NCBI GenBank assembly: GCA_050296935.1
Contig: JBNKRV010000108.1
Span: forward strand, 1-56,262
Direction: 5' to 3'
Source: Saccharicrinis sp050296935
GTDB taxonomy: Bacteria; Bacteroidota; Bacteroidia; Bacteroidales; Marinilabiliaceae
DNA: 56,262 bases
The stretch's first letter is position 1. Each line of letters opens with the position of its first letter. Both the position numbers and the translations under genes were made by a program. Positions 36,371 to 45,079 of the stretch are shown here, piece by piece. A model generated the notes under the pieces. It was given only the letters and a program-made list of their open reading frames with translations, had not been told where the DNA came from and searched no databases.

Positions 36371-38839
36371 TTATATTCCTGATTTTCCTCGTCTGATAAT
36401 TTCGGCATTTGTAAAATTGTTTTTAACTGTATGTCCCTTAAGAGGAACTATTTTTTCATGAATCGCATCTATGATCCATTCTTTACCCGGGAAGAAAAAC
36501 TCTTCCAACTCATAGGCAGGCGTAATCCAGTTTCGCGAACCAACAACTACCGGTGGTGCATCTAATTCATCAAAGGCTAACTCGGTAATTCGTTGCGCCA
36601 TATCTTTTAAATAAGATCCTCTTTCACTGGCATCACTTGTCAATAAAATACGTCCGGTCTTTTTAAGAGATGCAATTACTGGTTCGTAATTAAAAGGAAC
36701 CAGTGTACGAGCATCAATTACCTCTGCTGACATTCCATATTTCTCTTCCAATTCCTCAGCAGCTTCTAACGCTCTGTATACAGTTGCTCCGATAGATAAA
36801 ATGGTAATATCTTTTCCTTCTCGTTTAATATCTGCTTCTCCAAACGGAATTTCGTAATACTCCTCCGGTACACCACCTTCATGGAACTGCTCTCCTATAT
36901 CATAAAGTCTTTGACTTTCAAAAAACACAACCGGATCTGTACCCTGAAGCGCGGTATTCATTAATCCCTTTGCATCATAGGGTGTTGCCGGGAAACAAAC
37001 TTTCAATCCCGGAATATGTGCTACTAGTGAAGACCAATCCTGCGAGTGTTGTGCTCCATACTTAGAACCAACCGATACTCTGATTACTACAGGCATCTTA
37101 ATCACATTACCTGACATAGCTTGCCACTTGGGTAACTGATTAAACACCTCGTCACCACATCGCCCAAGGAAATCGCAATACATTATTTCAGGAATAACGC
37201 GACCACCACACATAGCATAACCAATAGCAGTACCAATAATTGAAGCTTCTGAAATGGGAGAATTAAATAGTCGCTGATATGGTAAAGCCTCTGTTAATCC
37301 ACGATAAACGGCAAATGCACCACCCCAGTCACGATTTTCTTCTCCATAAGCTATTAATGTTGGATCTTTATAAAAACGATCCACAATAGCTTCAAATAAT
37401 CCATCCTTTAGCTGGTATTGCTTAATTTTTGAAAATGGCTTACCATTTTTATCAAAAGCAAAGCGCTCTTTATTGGCAATCTGTTTTACTCTAGGATTTT
37501 CTTCCATAGGATGATTTACTTCCACAGGACGATCCTCCATTTTATCAACACTACCATCTGAGAACATCATATCACCAATCAGCTCAGGATGTTTTACCAA
37601 ATCCATTCTTGGACTTACTTTATCATCAATTGCTAAAATCATTGAATATTTCATCAATTCAACAATATCTGATTGTATATCATCTAAATCCGATTGTGTA
37701 ACAATACCTGCGTTTACAAGCTCATTACCAAATGACATGATACAATCCTGGGCTTCCCATGCTTCCACTTCCTCTTTTGTTCGGTAGGATGAAGCATCAG
37801 AAGGAGAGTGACCACTATATCTGTAGGTCAATACATCCAATAATACAGGACCTTTTTTCTCTTTCAGGAGTTTCATTTTTCGTGCATAAGCATCAATAAC
37901 GGCCAATGGGTTGTAACCATCAACACGCTCAGCATGCATACTATCACGATTTACCCCGGCACCAATACGTGCGGCAATATCATACCCCATGGTTTCACCA
38001 CAAGTTTGACCACCCATACCATATTGGTTATTCATAATATTAAAGATGATTGGCAAACCACCTTTATAGGCACCTTCCCATAACTCTTCAAACTGATCCA
38101 TTGAGGCAAAGGCTAAACCTTCCCAAACAGGTCCGCAAGCCATTGAGGCATCACCAATATTGGCCACAACAATACCATCTTTTTGATTCACCTTTTTATA
38201 TAAAGCCGCTCCTACAGCAATATCTCCTGATCCACCTACAATCGCATTGTTTGGATAAACACCAAATGGTGTAAAAAAGGCATGCATAGAACCACCTAAA
38301 CCTTTATTAAAACCGGTTTCACGGGCAAAAATTTCAGCCAGGGTACCATACACCAGAAACCGTCTGGCTAATGACTTAACATCTCCTTTATGATTTTCAG
38401 AAACAATATTAAGAATGGTTCCATCAAAGAAATTCTTCATCATATCCATCAAATCGTCATCGGACATTTTTGAAATGGCAGACATTCCTTTGGCAAGAAT
38501 TTCCCCATGAGAACGGTGCGAGCCAAAAATAAAATCATCCACACCCAAATGATAAGCCATACCTACAGCAGCAGATTCCTGACCTATTGAAAGGTGAGCA
38601 GGACCAGGATGATTATATGCAATACCTTCATATTCCCCACGAATTTTAATGGTATTCAACATGGTTTCAAAATTACGAATCAAAGCCATATCATGATAAA
38701 TCCCAACAAGTTGCTCTTTAGAGAAATTTACTTTTTCCTCTTCCAGCGTTTTATCATATTGGTTTACCGGAATATCTTTAAACTTAATTTTTCCTGACTT
38801 TCTAACCTTCGTAGGGTCTATAAATTGCGACTTTGGCAT
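36371..38839 (-). CDS. Fused E1 alpha-beta of a 2-oxoacid/acetoin dehydrogenase-like complex
   Basis: This 822-residue thiamine-diphosphate enzyme carries the alpha half (about 60-400) and beta half (about 475-820) of an E1 in one chain. The alpha half has HRSHGEILAKG, FTPFGVYPNNAIVGG and a TPP motif reading GDASMACG, followed after an insertion by NIMNNQYGMGG; the usual start is GDG, so the third residue is changed. The beta half has GEENRDWGGAFAVYRGLTEA, PISEASIIGTAIGYAM and SKYGAQHSQDWSS. It should cleave or decarboxylate a substrate and pass the acyl group to the lipoyl E2 encoded two genes upstream. It lies 44 bases after E3. The neighbours suggest a ketose-derived substrate, not pyruvate. 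Confidence 0.88.
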   Translation of the reverse strand: MPKSQFIDPTKVRKSGKIKFKDIPVNQYDKTLEEEKVNFSKEQLVGIYHDMALIRNFETMLNTIKIRGEYEGIAYNHPGPAHLSIGQESAAVGMAYHLGVDDFIFGSHRSHGEILAKGMSAISKMSDDDLMDMMKNFFDGTILNIVSENHKGDVKSLARRFLVYGTLAEIFARETGFNKGLGGSMHAFFTPFGVYPNNAIVGGSGDIAVGAALYKKVNQKDGIVVANIGDASMACGPVWEGLAFASMDQFEELWEGAYKGGLPIIFNIMNNQYGMGGQTCGETMGYDIAARIGAGVNRDSMHAERVDGYNPLAVIDAYARKMKLLKEKKGPVLLDVLTYRYSGHSPSDASSYRTKEEVEAWEAQDCIMSFGNELVNAGIVTQSDLDDIQSDIVELMKYSMILAIDDKVSPRMDLVKHPELIGDMMFSDGSVDKMEDRPVEVNHPMEENPRVKQIANKERFAFDKNGKPFSKIKQYQLKDGLFEAIVDRFYKDPTLIAYGEENRDWGGAFAVYRGLTEALPYQRLFNSPISEASIIGTAIGYAMCGGRVIPEIMYCDFLGRCGDEVFNQLPKWQAMSGNVIKMPVVIRVSVGSKYGAQHSQDWSSLVAHIPGLKVCFPATPYDAKGLMNTALQGTDPVVFFESQRLYDIGEQFHEGGVPEEYYEIPFGEADIKREGKDITILSIGATVYRALEAAEELEEKYGMSAEVIDARTLVPFNYEPVIASLKKTGRILLTSDASERGSYLKDMAQRITELAFDELDAPPVVVGSRNWITPAYELEEFFFPGKEWIIDAIHEKIVPLKGHTVKNNFTNAEIIRRGKSGI

Positions 38840-38883
38840 AGTATATTTTTTTAAATCTTTAGAATTATTGTTTACAAAACTGA

Positions 38884-40245
38884 CTAGTGTCCGAAATCAA
38901 ACACTGTTTCTTTGAATATCTCTGAAACAGTAGGGTGAGGAAACACCACCTCCTCTAACTCTTTCAACGTAAGTTCGGCCTCAATAGCCATACATGCTCC
39001 ATATATCATTTCACTGGACGGATTACCAAGCATATGCACACCAAGCACTTCTCCATACTTTGCACCCACTAACACCTTGCATAATCCGGATCCCCCTTCA
39101 TTTTCTGCTATAAAACGCCCGGCATAAGCCATTGGTAGCTTTGCTAATTTGTATTCAATGCCTTTTGCTTCTGCTGTTTCCTCCGTAAGTCCCACACCTG
39201 CAATTTCTGGATTGGTATAAACAACACCCGGAATTGCATTGTAACGCATTTGATCTTCTCTGCCACAAAGGTTATTAACTACAACCTCACCTTCCCTACT
39301 AGCCGTATGAGCTAACAGAGAAAATCCGGTTACATCACCAGCCGCATAAACATTCGGTATGTTGGTGCGCATTTTTTCATCGACTTTAATACCTCCACGA
39401 AATAATTCAACTCCGAGATTTTCAAGTCCAAACCCAGTTGTCACTGGTTTCCTCCCAACACTTACCAAAATTTTGTCTCCTGAAATAGTGGTTGATTTTC
39501 CATCCTTCTCAAATATCACAGAATTACCATCAACATTAGTCACCTTCGAAGACAGGTTAAAATCGATTCCTTTTTTGGCATACATCTGACGAAGCATAGC
39601 GCTCATTTCAACATCCATACCGGTTAAAATTTCATCCATCATTTCAACCACGGTAACCTTCGTACCTAAGCTATTAAAGAAACTGGCAAATTCCATTCCT
39701 ATTACACCACCTCCAATAATCACTAATGAATCCGGCAATTCTTTTAATTCAAGGATTTCTCTATTTGTTAAGATGGTATCATTAGGCTCACCCAAACCAG
39801 GTATAGGAGGAATAAAAGCTTCTGAACCTGTACATATCAACAGGTTAGAAGCTAATATTACTTCTTCAGCTGTGGCAATTTCAATACCCCGTTGGGTACG
39901 ACCTTTAATGATAGCTGTATCTTTAATGGTTTTTACTTTAAACATTTTCATTTTTGAGCCTACCCCACTTACCAACTTCTTCACTATCTTTTGTTTTCGG
40001 GCCATCATCTTTGAAAAATCAAAAACAACCTCTTTGGCTTCCACACCATATTTAGCACCTCCAACAGCATTATCATACATTTTTGCACTATACAACAATG
40101 TTTTAGTAGGCATACAACCCTCATTTAAACAAACTCCTCCAAGCTCTTTTTTTTCAATTAAAATTACTTTTAATCCTTTGGCACCAGCCCTTTCTGCGGC
40201 CACGTAACCAGCAGGACCTCCTCCTATTATAGCTAAATCATACAT
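38884..40245 (-). CDS. lpdA: Dihydrolipoamide dehydrogenase (E3)
   Basis: The protein has 453 residues from the ATG at 40245; the frame is open to a TTG at 40266, which I consider less likely. It reoxidises the dihydrolipoyl group of E2 with FAD and NAD. It shows the FAD motif LAIIGGGPAGYVAAERAG, the redox disulfide in GGVCLNEGCMPTKTLLY, the NAD motif VIIGGGVIGMEFASFF, the FAD segment VYAAGDVTGFSLLAHTA and the C-terminal catalytic His in VFPHPTVSEIF. The length is normal. It lies between E2 (90 bases) and fused E1 (44 bases) on one strand, so it serves this complex; other complexes of the cell may share it. Confidence 0.95.
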   Translation of the reverse strand: MYDLAIIGGGPAGYVAAERAGAKGLKVILIEKKELGGVCLNEGCMPTKTLLYSAKMYDNAVGGAKYGVEAKEVVFDFSKMMARKQKIVKKLVSGVGSKMKMFKVKTIKDTAIIKGRTQRGIEIATAEEVILASNLLICTGSEAFIPPIPGLGEPNDTILTNREILELKELPDSLVIIGGGVIGMEFASFFNSLGTKVTVVEMMDEILTGMDVEMSAMLRQMYAKKGIDFNLSSKVTNVDGNSVIFEKDGKSTTISGDKILVSVGRKPVTTGFGLENLGVELFRGGIKVDEKMRTNIPNVYAAGDVTGFSLLAHTASREGEVVVNNLCGREDQMRYNAIPGVVYTNPEIAGVGLTEETAEAKGIEYKLAKLPMAYAGRFIAENEGGSGLCKVLVGAKYGEVLGVHMLGNPSSEMIYGACMAIEAELTLKELEEVVFPHPTVSEIFKETVFDFGH

Positions 40246-40335
40246 AAGTATTTTGTCTATTTTCAAGTTTAACCGACAATAAGAAAAGGAGAACTACGAA
40301 ACTCCATATCTTAAATGCCGGTTTTCTAAAAACTA

Positions 40336-41655
40336 TTAAAAATCAAATTCTAAATTCACCAGTTCAATGGCAATTTGCTTCAAAAATCTGGTAGCCATTC
40401 CTCCATCTAATGCCTGATGATCATAAGTTAAGCTTAAACCTATATAAGGAACAAAACCATACACACCCCCACCTAAATCTGCAGGTCGAGGAACAATTGT
40501 ATTCACACCCAGAATAGCTACCTGAGGAAGATTTATAACAGGTGTAAACATTTCAACTCCATAATTTCCCAGATTTGAAACAGTAAAAGAAGCAGCCTCA
40601 GATGATAGCAATTCAGGATCAACACTGCCCTGTCTGCAAGCCTCTGCAACCTCCTTGAATTGACGAGAAAGTCCGGATATCGATAAGTCATCCGCATTTT
40701 TAATTACAGGAACCATTAATCCCCTATCTGTATCTACCGCCAATCCAAGGTGCACTTTGTTAAAATACTTTACGCTATCACCAAGGAAGTGAGCATTTGC
40801 ATCAGGGAATTTCTTTAAGGCTTTAATTACAGCCAAACAAACCATATCATTAATGGTAATATTTGCTGCACCTTCTTTTGCTTTCACTTGTTTTCTGAGT
40901 TCTAAAATCCTGCGTGCATCTGCACCTAAATGATGCGTTAATTGTGCTGAATTCTGCAACGAAGCATGCATTGCCTTAGCAATAAGCTTCCTGATATTTG
41001 GTAATTTCTTAATTTCATAATCCTCTGCATATACCGGGTTTGTGGAAGTCAGATCGCCTGCTTTAACAGTTCCTCCAAGTCCGGTACCATTTTCAGTCAC
41101 CTGCATACCCTCTTTTTTGGCAACTTCCTTAGCTAATGGAGTCATTTTAGGTTTAGATGCAAGGTAAGCCTGTATATCTCTTTCAATCACCCTTCCTTCC
41201 GGACCAGTACCTATAATTGTTTCATACGGTACTCCTTCTTTCTGAGAAAGTTTTTTAGCTCTCGGGGATATCTTTACATTTTCATTGGCAGATGTAGTTT
41301 TAAATTCAACAGCAGGAATCTCCTCTGATTTTGATACATCAGAAACAGATTCTTCAACTTCAACAACCTCACTCTCCACATTCTCTCCCCCAGGTTGAAA
41401 TTCTGTGATACTTTCACCTGGCTGTCCGATAACAGCTATATTCTGCAAAACAGGAACCTCGTCCCCTTCATCACAAAAAACGCCCAGTAACACGCCATCT
41501 TCAGCAGCCTCTTCTTCAAAGGAAGCTTTATCCGTTTCGTAGGCAAACAACATGTCGCCTTTTTTAATTTCGTCTCCAACCTGCTTAAACCATTCAGTGA
41601 ATATGCAGGATTCAACAGACTGCCCCTGACGAGGCATTATTACAACAGTAGCCAT
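40336..41655 (-). CDS. Lipoyl acyltransferase (E2) of the dehydrogenase complex
   Basis: This 439-residue E2 has one N-terminal lipoyl domain (about 1-80) with the lipoylated Lys in YETDKASFEEEA. An acidic linker follows. It then has two peripheral subunit-binding-like segments, the first at SPRAKKLSQKEGVPYETIIG and the second at TPLAKEVAKKEGMQVTENG, and the catalytic acyltransferase domain (about 215-439) with SFTVSNLGNYGVEMF and the active-site motif LTYDHQALDGGMATRFL. Two such binding segments in a chain with a single lipoyl domain is a little unusual. It is the first gene of the E2-E3-E1 operon and has three palindromes upstream that look like regulator sites. Confidence 0.93.
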   Translation of the reverse strand: MATVVIMPRQGQSVESCIFTEWFKQVGDEIKKGDMLFAYETDKASFEEEAAEDGVLLGVFCDEGDEVPVLQNIAVIGQPGESITEFQPGGENVESEVVEVEESVSDVSKSEEIPAVEFKTTSANENVKISPRAKKLSQKEGVPYETIIGTGPEGRVIERDIQAYLASKPKMTPLAKEVAKKEGMQVTENGTGLGGTVKAGDLTSTNPVYAEDYEIKKLPNIRKLIAKAMHASLQNSAQLTHHLGADARRILELRKQVKAKEGAANITINDMVCLAVIKALKKFPDANAHFLGDSVKYFNKVHLGLAVDTDRGLMVPVIKNADDLSISGLSRQFKEVAEACRQGSVDPELLSSEAASFTVSNLGNYGVEMFTPVINLPQVAILGVNTIVPRPADLGGGVYGFVPYIGLSLTYDHQALDGGMATRFLKQIAIELVNLEFDF

Positions 41656-41689
41656 ATATTAGAATTTTAGCTCAAACTTAGCATTTACT

Positions 41690-41705
41690 ACTTGTATTTA
41701 CAAGT
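41690..41705. promoter_or_regulatory. Operator candidate 1, GntR/HutC type
   Basis: ACTTGTA-TT-TACAAGT is a perfect 16-base palindrome 35 bases before the E2 start. It closely resembles the HutC operator of Pseudomonas as I remember it (CTTGTATGTACAAG). A UTRA-type GntR gene is divergent from E2, so it is the likely binder. Confidence 0.65.
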
Positions 41706-41782
41706 TAGCATCAATAATTTTTTTCTAAAAAACCACATCTATCTCTAATTTAATTTATTACAAACATTCAAATACACATTTT

Positions 41783-41817
41783 CTGTATTTACAGGTTATC
41801 TTATCATGTATTTACAT
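41783..41817. promoter_or_regulatory. Operator candidates 2 and 3 (tandem palindromes)
   Basis: CTGTATTTACAG at 41783-41794 and ATGTATTTACAT at 41806-41817 repeat the TGTATTTACA core of the site at 41690. Their centres are 23 bases apart, about two helix turns, so two dimers could bind on one face of the DNA. Confidence 0.6.
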
Positions 41818-41950
41818 TTATTTTATTTAGATTTAACAATTAATACTTGAAGCACCCTTAATTTCAAGGATATTTATACAAAACCAGAATACATGGATTA
41901 AATAAGTATTATCTATAGTTTAAATCATTTAAGGAGTTATTACCAATCCC

Positions 41951-42030
41951 CTGAGTTCGATTTATATTTATTATTTTTGAGGTCGTTTGTACTTAGATTA
42001 TATTATACATGTACTAAGTACCGAACTCTG
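41951..42030. promoter_or_regulatory. Inverted repeats in the GntR gene promoter
   Basis: The stretch is bounded by CTGAGTTCGAT and ACCGAACTCTG, similar to R1 ends, with GTACTTAG (41989-41996) and CTAAGTAC (42014-42021) inside as a perfect 8-bp inverted repeat. The inner halves TTGTACTTAG and ATGTACTAAG share TGTA with the sites before E2. It may be a small R1-like element used as an autoregulatory site, or a leader hairpin. Confidence 0.45.
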
Positions 42031-42045
42031 ATTAAAACCAGAATA

Positions 42046-42759
42046 ATGATTGTGAATAAAAAGCCCCAACATACAATTGTATACGAGACACTAAGAAAAC
42101 ACATAACAGAAGGAATTTATGCGGAAGGAGATTTACTACCTTCTGAAAACGAATTATGTGTAACTCATGGTGTAACACGACCTACCATCAGAAAAGCATT
42201 GGATAAATTAGTTAATGATGGATTTATTATTAAACGAAAAGGTAAAGGAAGCATTGTTAAGGGTACTCCTAAAGGGATTGGAATCCTGTCCTTAGGCGGA
42301 ACAACAAGTGCGCTTGGCACAGAAAATCTATCTACAAAAATTATAGTAAAACCAGAAATCAGGCCCTGGGCTAAAGCGTTCTCATTTACATTAAGTGAAC
42401 GGGAAATTGAATTTGGGTGCATATATCTGGAAAGGCTACGGATAATTAATAATGATCCGGTGTTTTACGACATTACAATGATACCCAATATCAACTTACC
42501 CAGATTTACCTCTAGAAGCTTTGAAAATAAGTCACTTTTCAATATTCTAAGAGAACACCATCAGATTGAAGTAATCGGAGGTGAGCAAAGGATTCAAGCC
42601 ATCTTAGCTACAGAAAAACTACAAGATTACTTTAATGTCAGTAAAGATCAACCCATTATCCAGTTAGACAGAAAAATGAATACAAACAGACCAGACTTAT
42701 CTTTTTATAGTCAGGTATACTGTAATGCAGATAAATATGCACTTATCGGAACATTCTAA
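42046..42759 (+). CDS. GntR-family regulator with UTRA domain (HutC type)
   Basis: The protein has 237 residues from the ATG at 42046; the frame is open to a TTG at 41977, but that part lies inside an inverted repeat and is not conserved-looking. The N-terminal winged helix (about 8-75) has YETLRKHITEGIYAEGDLLP, SENELCVTHGVTRPTIRKAL and KRKGKGSIV. The UTRA effector domain (about 85-237) has GCIYLERLRIINNDPVFYDI and QRIQAILATEKLQDYF. UTRA regulators bind sugar phosphates or small acids and usually repress. It is divergent from the E2-E3-E1 operon with 390 bases between, and palindromes of the right type stand before E2. Confidence 0.92.
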   Translation: MIVNKKPQHTIVYETLRKHITEGIYAEGDLLPSENELCVTHGVTRPTIRKALDKLVNDGFIIKRKGKGSIVKGTPKGIGILSLGGTTSALGTENLSTKIIVKPEIRPWAKAFSFTLSEREIEFGCIYLERLRIINNDPVFYDITMIPNINLPRFTSRSFENKSLFNILREHHQIEVIGGEQRIQAILATEKLQDYFNVSKDQPIIQLDRKMNTNRPDLSFYSQVYCNADKYALIGTF

Positions 42760-42860
42760 TATTAAATATATTCAATCCAATAGCATGCTCAGCATACTCT
42801 TAAAGGAGTTTAATCATTAACTATAATCAGATCTCCGGAATCATTTTCAATTAAACCACA

Positions 42861-43379
42861 TTAAATATAAGGGAAAAGTAAACCAGAATCCTTTTTCAAC
42901 AGCATTTCAAATAAGGAAACCGTTGCCATTGCATCTCCTGCAGCTCTATGCCTTGCATTATTATCTATGTTTAACGATGAACACAAACTTCCTAAACTGT
43001 ATGATTTCAAGCCTGGCAATAATTTTCTACTCAATTTGACAGTACATAGTGTTTTTCGATTAAAATCATAACCTAACGATTCAAACTCTGCTTTAATAAA
43101 ACCATAATCAAATCCTGCATTATGAGCAACAAATACACTATCTTTTGTAATCTCAACTATCTGTTTTGCAATCTCATAAAACCGAGGAGAATCCCTAACC
43201 ATTTCATTAGTTATACCAGTTAATCTGGTTATATAAGCAGGAATATACTGTTCCGGATTAACTAAAGACACAAATTCTTTAATAACAGAAACTCCATCAT
43301 GCAGATATATGGCTATTTCAGTAATTTTTCCTGTACTAAAACTACCTCCCGTTGTTTCAATATCAATAATAGTATACAT
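42861..43379 (-). CDS. DEDDh 3'-5' exonuclease, PolC/DnaQ-like
   Basis: This 172-residue exonuclease domain stands alone. The acidic residues are at YTIIDIETTGG (motif I, D and E), VFVAHNAGFDYGFIKAEF (motif II) and HRAAGDAMATVSLF (motif III with the catalytic His and Asp). It may proofread for DNA polymerase III or take part in repair; in Bacteroidota this domain is often fused to a UvrC-type GIY-YIG part, which is missing here. It is a single gene, followed by the GntR gene on the other strand in a convergent arrangement. Length and motifs are complete. Confidence 0.9.
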   Translation of the reverse strand: MYTIIDIETTGGSFSTGKITEIAIYLHDGVSVIKEFVSLVNPEQYIPAYITRLTGITNEMVRDSPRFYEIAKQIVEITKDSVFVAHNAGFDYGFIKAEFESLGYDFNRKTLCTVKLSRKLLPGLKSYSLGSLCSSLNIDNNARHRAAGDAMATVSLFEMLLKKDSGLLFPYI

Positions 43380-43500
43380 GAAAATATCTTAATCGACTGA
43401 ATATCTGTAAAGAAAGAAATTGTATTAAATGTAAACAAATACTCAAGTAAAAAAAGTAAATAATAATTCAGCAGAAAAGTATCAAAACCCTTATTATTTC

Positions 43501-43531
43501 TTGTATTGACAAAAAAAATAACCTATTTTTG
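43501..43531 (+). promoter_or_regulatory. Promoter of the 43537 RNA
   Basis: TTG at 43501-43503 and TATTTTTG at 43524-43531 match the Bacteroidota -33/-7 pattern TTG-N20-TAnnTTTG. Transcription should begin near 43537. Confidence 0.6.
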
Positions 43532-43536
43532 TTATA

Positions 43537-43770
43537 GTGTTACTGACAAGGAAAAACCGCATCAGTTTTTAAGATTGTTAAACTCAACACTACAAGAATA
43601 CCGAGTAAAGTTATATGGTCTAAGGGCGGGCCTCACCTTCGGGTTATCATTTTTGATACGGAGGATTACCGAGGATCAAAATACACTCAAATCCTGTTCA
43701 CAGGAGTTTAAATAGTCCAGAATTGATGCGGCCGGCATAAAAAAAGCTACCTAATTTGGTAGCTTTTTTC
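43537..43770 (+). ncRNA. Structured RNA of unknown class
   Basis: A promoter and a terminator enclose about 230 bases without a credible protein. The ends close: CCGCATCA (43557-43564) pairs with TGATGCGG (43724-43731), and TTAAACTC (43578-43585) pairs with GAGTTTAA (43704-43711). An internal bubble lies between the two helices. The apical part holds ACC-TTCG-GGT and TATCATTTTTGATA hairpins within CCTC/GAGG. The overall rod with a bubble recalls 6S RNA, but I cannot match its conserved bases, so the class stays open. The 69-codon open frame here is not supported, since base pairing explains the sequence better. Confidence 0.55.
43739..43769. terminator. Bidirectional terminator
   Basis: AAAAAAAGCTACC-TAATTT-GGTAGCTTTTTT is symmetric, with A and T runs on both sides. 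It ends the structured RNA on the plus strand and the YihY gene (stop at 43772) on the minus strand. Confidence 0.85.
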
Positions 43771-43771
43771 T

Positions 43772-45079
43772 TTATATATCTTTTAGTAATATATTTTGAT
43801 CACAGTTTCGTGTTATAGAATTAAACTTATCCACAATCTCTTTAATCTTAAGCATCGATTCAGTCTCTTCAAAATGTAAATTCTTACTTCCTGCATTCTC
43901 CATCATTTCCAGAACTGTAGATATGGTTAACCTGTTTATATCCTGAGCAGGTTGAAAGGCGGACTCTGAACCAGAATCATTATTAACCTCAATGAGTACT
44001 TTACACTTTACCAATTCAAATATTATTTCATTAATCAATCTGATAGGCAATTTCAGATTTACAGAAAGCTCCAAAGAGGTAGCTGGATCAATTCCCTGTT
44101 CAAATCGCTTCACTACATTATTAGTAATTAATAAGGCTACTATTCTTTTATACTCCAGGCTCACATTTTTAGTATCTGCTTCAAATTCAAAGCTATTTAC
44201 ATTCTGGACTGCAAACGATAGTTCAGCCCCAAACATAACAATTAACCAACTTGCCTGCATCCATATTAAAAACAACGGTAATGCAGCAAAACTACCATAA
44301 ATGGCATTATATCGGGAAACACCTACCTGAAAATGAATATAATAATATTGTAGAATTTGAAATAATACTCCTGCTACAACACCTCCTACTAATGCTGAAG
44401 TAAATTTCACTTTTGTATTGGGCATAATTAACAACAAAAGTACAAATACAATACAAATGATAACATATGGTAATATTAAAGATAACATCCTACCCATTAG
44501 AGTCAGAAAAGCATAATCGTTAAATTTTGCTGATACCGCAAAAACCATACTACTTGAGGAAATAAGAAATAACATGGCAATAAATACCAGGGCTATGTAA
44601 TCCGTAAATTTACGGGAAAAACTTCTGGAACTTTTCACCTCCCAAATATCATTAAAGCTTTGTTCAATATTGCCCAGAACCTGCATTACCGACCAAACCA
44701 GAAGTATCAGCCCAACTCCAATAATCATTCCTCCTTTGGTGTTATTAATATACCCCTTAGCCATTTCAATAACGTAGGATAAAACCTCTTTATGGCCTTC
44801 TAAACTCTTTGACAATTCAACTTCCAGAACATCAGCTAAACCAAAGCCTTTTGCAATTCCAAATACTAAAGCTACAAGCGGAACAACAGAAAGTAACGAA
44901 TAAAAGGTAAGAGCAGATGCTTTTTGTTGACATTTATCGTAAATAAAGCCCTTAATTGCCAGATATATAACACGAATAGTATTTAATATTATTACGTGAG
45001 GTCTGGATAATTGAAATTTCTGAATTCTCCAGATGTCTTCTGTGAGATACTTTACTATTTTGGATACATATTCATTCAT
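43772..45079 (-). CDS. YihY/UPF0761 family inner-membrane protein
   Basis: This 435-residue membrane protein of the YihY (formerly BrkB) family has the family segment KASALTFYSLLSVVPLVALVF, then about six helices including MIIGVGLILLVWSVMQVLG, YIALVFIAMLFLISSSSMVF and YNAIYGSFAALPLFLIWMQ. A cytoplasmic C-terminal part of about 130 residues (from SLEYKRIVALLITNNVV) looks like a winged-helix region, seen in longer family members. The molecular role of the family is not settled, and it is not a ribonuclease as once named. It is a single gene whose transcript ends at the shared terminator. Confidence 0.9.
   Translation of the reverse strand: MNEYVSKIVKYLTEDIWRIQKFQLSRPHVIILNTIRVIYLAIKGFIYDKCQQKASALTFYSLLSVVPLVALVFGIAKGFGLADVLEVELSKSLEGHKEVLSYVIEMAKGYINNTKGGMIIGVGLILLVWSVMQVLGNIEQSFNDIWEVKSSRSFSRKFTDYIALVFIAMLFLISSSSMVFAVSAKFNDYAFLTLMGRMLSLILPYVIICIVFVLLLLIMPNTKVKFTSALVGGVVAGVLFQILQYYYIHFQVGVSRYNAIYGSFAALPLFLIWMQASWLIVMFGAELSFAVQNVNSFEFEADTKNVSLEYKRIVALLITNNVVKRFEQGIDPATSLELSVNLKLPIRLINEIIFELVKCKVLIEVNNDSGSESAFQPAQDINRLTISTVLEMMENAGSKNLHFEETESMLKIKEIVDKFNSITRNCDQNILLKDI

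Noticed and set aside
43506..43715. 69-codon plus-strand open frame
   Set aside because: It lies inside a stretch with promoter, paired helices and terminator, and has no protein-like features. A structured RNA explains it better.
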